Of a stretch of DNA of 64,000 nucleotides, positions 47,944 through 56,053 are shown piece after piece. The notes beneath the pieces are model-generated. The model worked only from the letters and a program-made list of their open reading frames with translations, ran no database searches and had not been told where the DNA came from. The position numbers and the translations under genes were made by a program. The stretch comes from JABCYV01 sp963696025. GTDB lineage: Bacteria > Acidobacteriota > Terriglobia > Terriglobales > Acidobacteriaceae. How positions within the stretch are numbered: position 1 is the first letter of the stretch; every line of letters starts with the position of its first letter. The stretch spans positions 186,001 through 250,000 of the forward strand of contig CAVOII010000004.1 of assembly GCA_963696025.1 (NCBI GenBank). Reading direction: 5' to 3'.

Positions 47944-49755
47944 TTACTGCTGAGCGTAGACGCCAACACAACCGTTGCTGCTTTGCGTGGTACAAATTCC
48001 ACCAGCCTGCAAAGGCACAAAGGCGTGGTTGTTGCCCGAATCAACCGCGATGCTATGCGAATTGCTATTGGTCGTAACGTTTTGTAGCCACAGGTTGCTC
48101 CTAGCATCGATGACGCCCATGACCGGTCCGTTGGGCATATCTCTTGCGGCTACGTAGTATCGGTTGTCGCCAGAGTTGTACCAGATCTCGTCGACGCCAC
48201 CCACGTTGTTGATGGTGGCTATGATCGCGCCCGAGCTGCCATTAATCACATACTCGTTGGGTGGGAAAGCTTCGCCGTCATGGTCTGCGCAACCGACAAG
48301 AAAGTTGTCGCCAGGACCCTGAACAATGCCGCTAGGCATGCAATTGGGCACGATGAAACTATTGATCACTATCGGTCCATTCGGGTTTCCGATCCTTGGA
48401 TCGATTTCGTCCACAGTCCCAACTGTCAAGTCTGCTGTAGCGTTCGCATTCGTGACCAGGAAATGGCCAGTATTTGGGTTCCACGCGCTCCCGCCTAGCC
48501 CGGCCGGGGAAAGCGCTCCCGTGCAGCCGGTGGCGGGGGCAATTTGGTCGCAGAACGCTCCCGAAATGGTGAGGACCGGGCCGTGATGACAAGGTATGGA
48601 CTTGGTACCAGTGATGGCCGGCGGCGTGCCAGAGACGCCTGAGTTCACCTGGGGGTTGGAGGGATCCGGACACGGAAACGCCCCGCCCACAGTATCGACC
48701 GGAACGTTTGGACTGAGTCCAGCGCCGTGCGCACCCGCAGCGTCGTAATAGATCTGGCCGATGATGCACGAAGGAACATTGATCGGCCCCAGTGCGTTTC
48801 CTAGCGGCGGACCATATGGCGTGGTCGGAAGAACTGGCAGGCAATTTGAAGCGCGGGCGTTGATACCCGAAACGTCGATGAACGTGAGGAACGGAAGCCC
48901 AGGATCGCCATTGGCCACTAGCAGAATCTGATCCTTCGGGTCATAAGACATTTCATCGGCTCGCAGATCACCACAACTTGGATCGGAGAACGCTCGTCCG
49001 CTGGCGGAAGCGATGCAACCGGCTACACCAGTCGTATTGCCGGGATTTCCCGGAAACGGATTGGAGTTTCCGACCTGGCCATCGTAGTCCGGAGAAAGTC
49101 CGGTGGGGATCGTGGCAATGACGTTGGGCACCACGGGCGGGCTTGCGTTGAAGTTCATCGTGGTCAGGTCGAAAGCCACAACCAGGCTGCTGGCATTCGC
49201 CGTGTACAAGGTCTTTCCATCCGGAGTGACGATCTCCCCGTCTGGACCTGAAAGCGGATTCACACCATTAGCGCGCGACGCGCAGCATTGCGCCCCGGGA
49301 AAGCCTCCGAAAAAGCCGTTGGCGCCAAACCCCGGAATATGGAACGCTCCTGTCCTGCATGCGTATCGGACCCAATTGCCCTCGACCGAAACGACCGGGG
49401 GAATAGTAGCCGGACAGGTGCTAGCGTAAATCCCGGCTCCAGTAACACCGTTAAACCCGGTGATAGCGCCGACCGCGATATTGTTGTTCGTGTCCACAAC
49501 TACAACGTCCAGTCCGATTCGGTCTGAGACAAAGTCCCGATGGTTAACCGAATCCACAAAGCTGATGTCGAAGGAATTGAAAGGTCCGCCGGGTTCACCG
49601 GTGGGATTGTGCTCCGGCACCGTGATGTTAAGGATGTCAGCATAACCGTCCGCCGTGGTTGTGCCGCACACGGGACAGTTCTTCACGTTCCCGCAGCCGC
49701 TCGCCATCACAAACAACGCGGTGAGAAGAATAGTCAGTAGCATCCTGGATCTCAT
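47944..49755 (-). CDS. Propeller-type lipoprotein of unknown function
   Basis: A 603-residue protein whose signal peptide ends in a lipobox (LLTALFVMASGC, Cys21). Blades resembling YncE-type propellers recur: DGEIVTPDGKTLYTANASSL, DEMSYDPKDQILLVANGDPG, GSAWNPNTGHFLVTNANATA and DEIWYNSGDNRYYVAARDMP. The protein is rich in Gly, Pro and Asn and has many cysteines (NCPVCGTTT, STCPATIPP, AQCCASRANG, DPSCGD), which probably form disulfides outside the cell. No enzymatic motif is seen. It is most likely a surface or periplasmic binding protein. It is followed by a 103-base gap to the porin gene. Confidence 0.65.
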   Translation of the reverse strand: MRSRMLLTILLTALFVMASGCGNVKNCPVCGTTTADGYADILNITVPEHNPTGEPGGPFNSFDISFVDSVNHRDFVSDRIGLDVVVVDTNNNIAVGAITGFNGVTGAGIYASTCPATIPPVVSVEGNWVRYACRTGAFHIPGFGANGFFGGFPGAQCCASRANGVNPLSGPDGEIVTPDGKTLYTANASSLVVAFDLTTMNFNASPPVVPNVIATIPTGLSPDYDGQVGNSNPFPGNPGNTTGVAGCIASASGRAFSDPSCGDLRADEMSYDPKDQILLVANGDPGLPFLTFIDVSGINARASNCLPVLPTTPYGPPLGNALGPINVPSCIIGQIYYDAAGAHGAGLSPNVPVDTVGGAFPCPDPSNPQVNSGVSGTPPAITGTKSIPCHHGPVLTISGAFCDQIAPATGCTGALSPAGLGGSAWNPNTGHFLVTNANATADLTVGTVDEIDPRIGNPNGPIVINSFIVPNCMPSGIVQGPGDNFLVGCADHDGEAFPPNEYVINGSSGAIIATINNVGGVDEIWYNSGDNRYYVAARDMPNGPVMGVIDARSNLWLQNVTTNSNSHSIAVDSGNNHAFVPLQAGGICTTQSSNGCVGVYAQQ

Positions 49756-49858
49756 TGAATCTCCTCCTGCAGTTTTCTCTTCACAGCCAAGCTGTAATCA
49801 TCTTCGGTCTTGCCCAGGCTTGTTCACACTTCATCCTCGACTCACGCTCCAGCGGACT

Positions 49859-51502
49859 TTAGAAGCGGAACTGCAGCTCCTGCATCAGCACATAAAAATT
49901 CTGCGGTATCTGACCGGTTGTACTTGGTTGGTGAAGTTGGTCGATGTTGACGTTGAACTGATACTTCACCCAATAGTTCAGATACCAGTTGACCCCGAAT
50001 GTAATTTGATCGGTGTGAAAGTTATATTGCGGCACAAAGCCTGGGGTGAAGATGTTTAAGAAGTTGGACGCAGGCGCATTTGCTTGAATGCCCGAGTATC
50101 GGGCGCCCACTTCCCAGGCTCCCCATCCTCGACCTTTTCCGCCGGGCGTATCGGGGCCGAACAGTGGGCGTTTCACTCGCGGCGTGCCGTTCTCGGGGCG
50201 TTTTTCGCCGGTGACCAGATAAGTGGCGCCGATGTTCCAGGCTTTGGCTTGGATCCCGGGAAGGGTTAGGAAGCCCAGTCCGCCCACCTGCTCGGAACCT
50301 ACAGCGTAACGCTGCTGTTGCATCTGGACGTATTCGCCGCGCAACGCAGCGGCTCCTTTTATGTACGTGAACTCACCCTCGTACCTCCAGATAGGACCGT
50401 TGATCCTTAGCTGAGGGAAGAAAGTGTAGGCGGCGTCAGGGATGAGACCGCTGAAGCTTAGGTCGTTGGATAATCCGCGCGAGCGGCTATGCGCAATCGA
50501 GCCTCCAAAGGCAAACTGTTTGAACAAATCCTTCTTGCTTTTGCGCCCGGGATAGAAACGGAGTCTTCCGACAAATTCTGGCTCGTTTGTAAGGTTAGGA
50601 GCAACGCCGTTCCGGCCGTTGAACGCTCCAGCCCAATATTGCACCACGCCACCGTCGAGATCGCCGTGAAGTGCGAGGCCGGGACAGCGAAAGGCGGTGC
50701 CGGCGCAGGGATACAGCAGCGCCTGCAAGCCGCGCTCAACAAAATCGAGGTTAGTTGCGCCGATACCAGTTTCCTGGGCAAAGGGTTCTTTGAACTGTCC
50801 GGCCTGGAACTGGAACTCAGGTCGAACCCTGACGTTGAGATAAACGTCCCGTACAATGGCGCCGGTGGTGGAGTTGGCGTCCGTCAGGAGCGCGAAGTCG
50901 AAGTGGGATCCGTAGTTGCCCTGGAAGCCAAAACGCGCGCGTCGGACGATAAAAGTATCTGCAGGGGCGCCATCTCCTTTGTAAGCACGGTAGTCGGTGT
51001 CAACGTACCCGTAAGGACTGATACTGAACTGCCCGTCTGGACTCCGGATAAAAAAGTGCTCGCCGTTCCAACCAGCGGTCAGTGGTGGTTCTTTCTTGGC
51101 CTCAGCCGGCGGTTTTGCCTGATCGATCATTGCGACCTCGGCCGCCGGGTCGGGTAGCGTTAGGACCGTGTTCACGAGCCGGGGACCGTTTGCGGCGACG
51201 CCTTGCGCCACTTGCGAGACGGGCTGAGCCGAATTGGTCTCCGAGGAAACAGGCTTGATTTGCGCCGAGCTATTGTCGACCACCTTGCTGTCCACCAGTC
51301 GCTGAACCATCGCCTTCAGTTCCTCGATGGTCTGCCGTTGCGCAGCGACCTCGCTGCGCAACTGCTGGACTTCCTCCTTGGTTGCGCTCACGGAAGGCGA
51401 TGCGGTGACGCTGTCAGTGGGACCAGCACTCTGAGCATGAGCCAGCGAACCTAGCGCGGCGAAAATTACCACAAGCAGGAAAAACGTTGGTAGCGAGCGC
51501 AT
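49859..51502 (-). CDS. Phosphate-selective-porin-type outer-membrane protein (OprO/OprP family)
   Basis: A 547-residue protein started at the ATG at 51502, preceded by GGGAGAGG, with a signal peptide (PTFFLLVVIFAALGSLAHAQ). A coiled coil (EEVQQLRSEVAAQRQTIEEL, about residues 43-70) probably trimerises the protein. The barrel follows from about 160: FSISPYGYVDTDYRAYKG, FIVRRARFGFQGNYGSHFDF and VRPEFQFQAGQFKEPFAQET, ending with the aromatic C-terminus MQELQFRF. The OprO/P family carries anions such as phosphate, but the selectivity here is not established. It is divergent from the GntR-type regulator. Confidence 0.85.
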   Translation of the reverse strand: MRSLPTFFLLVVIFAALGSLAHAQSAGPTDSVTASPSVSATKEEVQQLRSEVAAQRQTIEELKAMVQRLVDSKVVDNSSAQIKPVSSETNSAQPVSQVAQGVAANGPRLVNTVLTLPDPAAEVAMIDQAKPPAEAKKEPPLTAGWNGEHFFIRSPDGQFSISPYGYVDTDYRAYKGDGAPADTFIVRRARFGFQGNYGSHFDFALLTDANSTTGAIVRDVYLNVRVRPEFQFQAGQFKEPFAQETGIGATNLDFVERGLQALLYPCAGTAFRCPGLALHGDLDGGVVQYWAGAFNGRNGVAPNLTNEPEFVGRLRFYPGRKSKKDLFKQFAFGGSIAHSRSRGLSNDLSFSGLIPDAAYTFFPQLRINGPIWRYEGEFTYIKGAAALRGEYVQMQQQRYAVGSEQVGGLGFLTLPGIQAKAWNIGATYLVTGEKRPENGTPRVKRPLFGPDTPGGKGRGWGAWEVGARYSGIQANAPASNFLNIFTPGFVPQYNFHTDQITFGVNWYLNYWVKYQFNVNIDQLHQPSTTGQIPQNFYVLMQELQFRF

Positions 51503-51851
51503 GGTTTCCTCTCCCGGGATGATTTTGCAAACGGAGCCTGCCCTGCGGGTGGCGGAATCAAAGCAGGCGCTCACCTGTAGTTCAGGGCAACGGACAAGTG
51601 GAATGAGATGTCTGCGTCTGAATCGCCACAGCATGTAAGTGATATGAAAAGCGGACCTCTTGATCCGGGGCGCTTGTGTATCACAATCCAAAAGGCGCTG
51701 TCAAGTAAACTCTGCCCAAGCCGCGTCAGTATGGGCGAACCGACTCACAGCGCGGCTAGCTGAGGGAGAGCCGGGCAACGATGAACGACGAGCCGCCAGT
51801 TACGTATTGACCAGTTAAGTACAATGTGCCCGTCCGCTCGAAGGGGCTCGG
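51503..51851. promoter_or_regulatory. 349-base divergent control region with TTGTG-TAT-CACAA dyad
   Basis: No gene is visible between the porin and the GntR-type regulator. The perfect dyad TTGTG-TAT-CACAA lies at 51674-51686. The TTGT/ACAA half-sites recall operators of GntR/FadR-type proteins and a similar site at 53160-53177. TACAAT near 51820 could be a -10 for the regulator gene. Confidence 0.35.
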
Positions 51852-52559
51852 GTGCAGGAGATTGGAAAGCCGGAACTCGGGCAGGTTCGAAGAAGCAGAG
51901 TCTACGAAGAGGTCGCCAGACGGATCCGACGTCAGGTTCTGGAGAAGCTGCGACCCGGTGACAAGCTTCCCCCTGAACGCGAACTTGCCGAGACGCTTGG
52001 TGTCAGCCGGAGTTCAGTACGAGATGCTATTCGAACCTTAGAATTGCTGGGGCTGGTCGATCCGCGTTCAGGCTGTGGGACCCTAGTTTGCGAACCTTCG
52101 ACCGATCGGACGGTCAATCCCCTGGCCAGCGTCTTGGCGCACCGGCGGCAATGGGTGATCGAACTTCTGGACTTCCGCAAAATGCTCGAGCCTTCGCTGG
52201 CGTCACGAGCAGCACAGCGTGCATCCGCGGCGGAGATCGCGGAGATGGAAGAGATTCTAGTTCGACAAGATGAGAAGGTTCGCGCGGGGGACATTGCCAT
52301 CGACGAGGACGCCGAATTCCATTACAGCGTTGCCATGGCGTCAGGAAATAGCGTTGTGTTGAAAGTGCTCGACATTGTAATGGATTTGCTACTAGAGACG
52401 CGGGAGCGTTCATTACAGGTGGGCGGCCGGCCGCGGAAGTCATTGGCCGGTCATCGGGGGATCCTTGCCGCGATCAAGCTGCACAACGCGCCAGGGGCTG
52501 ACGAGGCCATGCGCCAGCACATACAAGACATCCAGGACATCGTACTGACGAAACTGTAG
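51852..52559 (+). CDS. GntR/FadR-family regulator, probable lactate-responsive (LldR-like)
   Basis: A 235-residue protein with a GTG start at 51852 and AAGGGG upstream. The winged helix covers about 12-80: RVYEEVARRIRRQVLEKLRP, GDKLPPERELAETLGVSRSS and VRDAIRTLELLGLVDPRSGC. The FCD ligand domain follows (about 100-230: ELLDFRKMLEPSLASRAAQR, DAEFHYSVAMASGN, GHRGILAAIKLHNAPGADEA), with the Asp/His positions of the metal-binding FCD type. The lactate permease and dehydrogenase genes downstream suggest it senses lactate, as LldR does; this rests on context only. Confidence 0.85.
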   Translation: MQEIGKPELGQVRRSRVYEEVARRIRRQVLEKLRPGDKLPPERELAETLGVSRSSVRDAIRTLELLGLVDPRSGCGTLVCEPSTDRTVNPLASVLAHRRQWVIELLDFRKMLEPSLASRAAQRASAAEIAEMEEILVRQDEKVRAGDIAIDEDAEFHYSVAMASGNSVVLKVLDIVMDLLLETRERSLQVGGRPRKSLAGHRGILAAIKLHNAPGADEAMRQHIQDIQDIVLTKL

Positions 52560-52614
52560 AAGAGATGAACTGTCGGCGGTAAGTCGCGACGTACATTCAG
52601 GACGTAACGTCCAG

Positions 52615-52642
52615 GTTCAGCTTTGTTCGGCTGGGCGTTTTT
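52615..52642 (+). terminator. Probable terminator of the GntR-type regulator gene
   Basis: GTTCAGC (52615-52621) pairs with GCTGGGC (52630-52636) with two G-U pairs around an eight-base loop and is followed by GTTTTT. It lies 55 bases after the regulator stop. Confidence 0.5.
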
Positions 52643-52666
52643 AGCCAGGCAAACGTCGGCCCTAAC

Positions 52667-52984
52667 CTAGTTTGTCCAGACTGTATCGGCTTTCTTGGCG
52701 ATGGCGTGCTCTTTTCTCAAGATACGGGCCACATCGCCGAGAGGTACGGCATTCGACGATAATGGCACATCCCACAGAGGCCTTTCACCCCGAGCGTAGG
52801 TATAGCCGTTAATCGTCTCTGTCAAGTACCACTCCTGGCCCATCGGCTGACGAGAAGCGTGTTGAGGATGATCGGGAATCCGAAACACCTGGGGTTCACT
52901 GCTTAAGTACCCAGCAACTTGCCCCACAGCTGCAGTAGCCGAAAGAAAGAACAAAGCAAATAGCGAAGTTTTGATGGCGCGCAT
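52667..52984 (-). CDS. Small secreted protein of unknown function
   Basis: A 105-residue protein started at the ATG at 52984 (GGAGATG upstream) with a signal peptide (MRAIKTSLFALFFLSATAAVG). The mature part (EPQVFRIPDHPQHASRQPMG, YGRGERPLW-like segment ARGERPLWDVPLSSNAVPLG, DVARILRKEHAIAKKADTVW) is not recognised. Similar short acidobacterial proteins with QHA and PLGDVAR-type blocks exist in my recollection, but I cannot name a family. It faces the MHS transporter gene. Confidence 0.6.
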   Translation of the reverse strand: MRAIKTSLFALFFLSATAAVGQVAGYLSSEPQVFRIPDHPQHASRQPMGQEWYLTETINGYTYARGERPLWDVPLSSNAVPLGDVARILRKEHAIAKKADTVWTN

Positions 52985-53350
52985 CAATTCATCTCCAACC
53001 TTAGAAAATCTGCCAGGGGAAGCTTCCAGTGGTGGGGAGTGGGAACGTGTGAGTTCCTCCAACGTGGTTTCCGTCTGCAAAAAGGATGTGAGCAAGCCCA
53101 ATACCAAACCCGGCACGGCTAAGGCATTTAGGTTTCAAGAAGACACCACGGATGCGGCGCAATTGTTTGCACAATTGTGGAGGACGGACATCCCTGGATC
53201 TTCGAGCCCCACAAACTGCCCCGAATTCACGGTTTTGACCGGCAAATCGGTCCAGGCCGTCGTGATAAGATGCCAGCCCAAAATCTGGCGTGCTCCGAAA
53301 AACGATCGAGTCAGGATGCAAACTGCGCGAGCAAAGGGAGAATCAGACCT
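52985..53350. promoter_or_regulatory. 366-base divergent region with CAATTGT-TTGC-ACAATTG dyad
   Basis: No gene is supported here. The strongest element is the perfect inverted repeat CAATTGT-TTGC-ACAATTG (53160-53177), 174 bases before the MHS transporter start. A possible extended -10 (TGATAAGAT, 53263-53271) lies between it and the gene. The dyad is the best candidate binding site for the upstream GntR/FadR-type regulator. Confidence 0.45.
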
Positions 53351-54745
53351 ATGGCAGCTGAAGAGCGGACCCCTCAAGAAGCTGATGCTCAGCCGAAATT
53401 CAGTATGGCATTGGTGATCGCTGCATCTTCCGTTGGAACGACCATCGAATGGTATGACTTTTACATCTATGGCAGTCTTGCGATCTTTTTCTCGACGCTG
53501 TTCTTCCCCAAGGGCAACCCGACTGCGGGCTTTCTGGCAAGTCTAGCTACGTTCGGTGCCGGCTTTGCGGTACGTCCATTCGGCGCAGTTATCTTTGGGC
53601 GCGTAGGAGACCTGGTTGGAAGGAAGTACGCATTCGTGGTTACTTTGACTGTGATGGGCTTATCCACGTTTTTCGTGGGTCTCCTGCCTACCTATGACAA
53701 GGTGGGTGTACTCGCTCCCATCTTGCTGGTATTGCTTCGCCTTATGCAGGGCCTGGCACTGGGAGGCGAGTATGGGGGTGCCGCGACTTATGTCGCGGAA
53801 CATTCACCCGACCACAAACGGGGCTACTACACGAGTTACATACAGACAACTGCCACGCTGGGGCTGCTTGTGGCACTGGCGGTCATTTTGCTGATCCGGC
53901 AGAAATTGGGTGAAGCAGACTTTAAAGCGTACGGGTGGAGAATTCCTTTTCTCCTTTCCCTCGTATTGTTGTCGGTCTCGCTCTATATCAGGATTCGGCT
54001 GCGGGAATCACCGCTGTTCCAAAGGCTCAAAGACCAGGGAAAATCCTCGAGCAAACCTTTGACCGACAGTCTGGGCAGTGGGCGGAATTGGAAGATGATG
54101 ATGCTCGCCCTGTTCGGCGCCACCGCCGGGCAAGCCGTGGTGTGGTACACGGGCCAATTTTACGCCTTGTTCTTCTTGCAGTCCGTTTGCAAGCTGAATT
54201 ACGTGGTCGCCTACAAGGTAGTGGGATATTCTTTGTTGATTGGCACACCGTTCTTTCTGGTCTTCGGAGCGCTTTCCGATCGTATCGGCCGAAAAGTGAT
54301 CATCATGTCAGGCTGCCTGATTGCGGCGCTCACATACATTCCTATTTACGAGGCCATGAAAGCGTATTCCAACCCGCTTAACTTCGCTATGCTGGTTTTC
54401 CTCGTGACGATTCAGGTCATTTACGTGACCATGGTGTACGGTCCCATTGCCGCCTTCCTGGTCGAATTCTTCCCGGCAAAAATCCGATACACCTCGATGT
54501 CTCTCCCATATCACTTGGGCAATGGCGAATTTGGGGGTTGGACACCCTTCATCGCTACGGCGATTGTGGCTTGGGCCGCAACCAGCAACAACCCCTGGAT
54601 CAGGGACCACGCGATCTACATGGGTCTCATCTGGCCAATCAGCGTTGCTTTGATGACATTCGTGATCGGCTCGTTCTTCTTAAAGGAAACCAGAAACGTC
54701 AAGATTTGGGACGAAGTCGGAGGAGAAGTGCCCGCCTCCGCTTGA
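53351..54745 (+). CDS. MHS-family major facilitator (metabolite:H+ symporter)
   Basis: A 464-residue, 12-helix MFS transporter started at the ATG at 53351 (AAGGGAG upstream). The MHS signature is clear: SSVGTTIEWYDFYIYGSLA in helix 1, VRPFGAVIFGRVGDLVGRKY in helix 2/loop 2-3, RLMQGLALGGEYGGAATYVA and SDRIGRKVIIMSGCLIAAL. MHS members import organic acids such as alpha-ketoglutarate, citrate, shikimate or proline-type solutes with protons. With an L-lactate-type dehydrogenase gene 69 bases downstream, a monocarboxylate or hydroxy-acid substrate is plausible here. Confidence 0.88.
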   Translation: MAAEERTPQEADAQPKFSMALVIAASSVGTTIEWYDFYIYGSLAIFFSTLFFPKGNPTAGFLASLATFGAGFAVRPFGAVIFGRVGDLVGRKYAFVVTLTVMGLSTFFVGLLPTYDKVGVLAPILLVLLRLMQGLALGGEYGGAATYVAEHSPDHKRGYYTSYIQTTATLGLLVALAVILLIRQKLGEADFKAYGWRIPFLLSLVLLSVSLYIRIRLRESPLFQRLKDQGKSSSKPLTDSLGSGRNWKMMMLALFGATAGQAVVWYTGQFYALFFLQSVCKLNYVVAYKVVGYSLLIGTPFFLVFGALSDRIGRKVIIMSGCLIAALTYIPIYEAMKAYSNPLNFAMLVFLVTIQVIYVTMVYGPIAAFLVEFFPAKIRYTSMSLPYHLGNGEFGGWTPFIATAIVAWAATSNNPWIRDHAIYMGLIWPISVALMTFVIGSFFLKETRNVKIWDEVGGEVPASA

Positions 54746-54814
54746 GAAAAGCGGATCTAATCAACCACTCTCCCTGCCATTGGGACGAAGATTCGTGAAT
54801 GCCGGGATTTGCCG

Positions 54815-55999
54815 ATGAATAAAAGTTCGCGTGCAGTCGCCTCTCCGCGGGTGGTAAGCGTTGAGGACCTGCGGCCCCTGGCTCGGCGGCGACTGCCGAA
54901 AGCGGTTTTCGATTACCTTGACGGCGGCGCCGAAGGCGAAGTCACCCTCCGGGAGAACTGCCGAGTGTTTGACGACGTCACTTTCCGTCCGCGTCACGCG
55001 GTAGCTGTGCCTGATTGCGATTTGCGCACGCGTGTCCTGGGTTTCGACATATCATTCCCCGCTTTGCTCGCTCCGGTGGGCTACAGCCGGCTGATGCATC
55101 CCGATGGAGAACCGGGAGCCGCGCGGGCAGCTGGCGCGGCCGGTACGGCATACATTCTCTCAACTCTTTCTGGGCACCGATTGGAAGATGTCAGGGCAGC
55201 TTCATCCGGGCCGGTGTGCTTTCAGCTCTATTTAATGGGAGGCCGGGAGGCTGCGGAAGCCGTGATTGAACGAGCCCGAGTCGCGGGCTGCGCCGCTCTC
55301 GTCGTCACTATCGACACCGCGGTCGCAGGCATGCGCGAGCGCGACTTCCGCAACGGTATGAAAGAGCTGATGGGTAGCAGCGTGGTGGCCAAGATTCCGT
55401 TCCTTCCTCAAGTGCTCACGCGTCCAAGTTGGCTGGCTGGTTTCCTGCTCGATGGTGGTCTGTCGAAGCTTCCGAATGTTGTTCTTCCCGGTCAAGGACC
55501 CATGGAGCTTGTCGATGTGAGTGCGGCTCTGGCGGCAGCCGCCGTGACCTGGAACGACCTGCGATGGATCCGGAACCTCTGGCCCGGCCCGGTCGTCGTC
55601 AAGGGGGTACTCACCGGAGAGGACGCGCAGCGCGCGATCGATGAAGGGGCAGCCGCAATCGTTGTCTCAAATCACGGTGGACGCCAACTCGACGGGGTTC
55701 CGGCTTCGTTGAGAGCTCTCCCCGAGGTCGTGGCAGCGGTGAACGGGCGCGTAGAGGTGTTGATGGATGGGGGCATTCGTCGCGGCGCGGATATTGTTAA
55801 AGCGATCTGCCTGGGAGCGCGCGCGGTCTTGTGTGGACGCGCTTACGCGTACGGCCTGTCGGCCGCTGGCGAGGCCGGCGTTGCCCGCGCCCTGGAGATC
55901 TTGCGGACTGACGTGGAGCGCACGCTTCGGTTGCTCGGGTGTCCATGCATTGCCGCGTTGGATCGTTCGTACGTGGATGTGCCCGCGAGCTGGCGGTGA
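54815..55999 (+). CDS. FMN-dependent alpha-hydroxy-acid dehydrogenase (L-lactate-type)
   Basis: A 394-residue TIM-barrel flavoprotein started at the ATG at 54815. It contains PKAVFDYLDGGAEGEVTLRE at the N-terminus, LLAPVGYSRLMHPDGEPGAA, VCFQLYLMGGREAAEAVIER, GMRERDFRNGMKELM, the catalytic-His motif VVSNHGGRQLDGV and DGGIRRGADIVKAICLGARA. These residues fit L-lactate dehydrogenase (LldD), mandelate dehydrogenase or lactate monooxygenase. The following lactate permease gene favours L-lactate to pyruvate, with electrons to quinone or another carrier. It is read with the upstream transporter and the downstream permease, 54 bases away. Confidence 0.88.
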   Translation: MNKSSRAVASPRVVSVEDLRPLARRRLPKAVFDYLDGGAEGEVTLRENCRVFDDVTFRPRHAVAVPDCDLRTRVLGFDISFPALLAPVGYSRLMHPDGEPGAARAAGAAGTAYILSTLSGHRLEDVRAASSGPVCFQLYLMGGREAAEAVIERARVAGCAALVVTIDTAVAGMRERDFRNGMKELMGSSVVAKIPFLPQVLTRPSWLAGFLLDGGLSKLPNVVLPGQGPMELVDVSAALAAAAVTWNDLRWIRNLWPGPVVVKGVLTGEDAQRAIDEGAAAIVVSNHGGRQLDGVPASLRALPEVVAAVNGRVEVLMDGGIRRGADIVKAICLGARAVLCGRAYAYGLSAAGEAGVARALEILRTDVERTLRLLGCPCIAALDRSYVDVPASWR

Positions 56000-56053
56000 A
56001 CTAATCGGGACGGAAGTCGCGCTAGATCTACCGCTGCAAATAAGGGGAAAATC

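Noticed and set aside
53235..53271. TTGACC...TAAGAT as a promoter for the MHS transporter
   Set aside because: The spacer is 25 bases, too long for sigma-70; only the extended -10 part remains possible.
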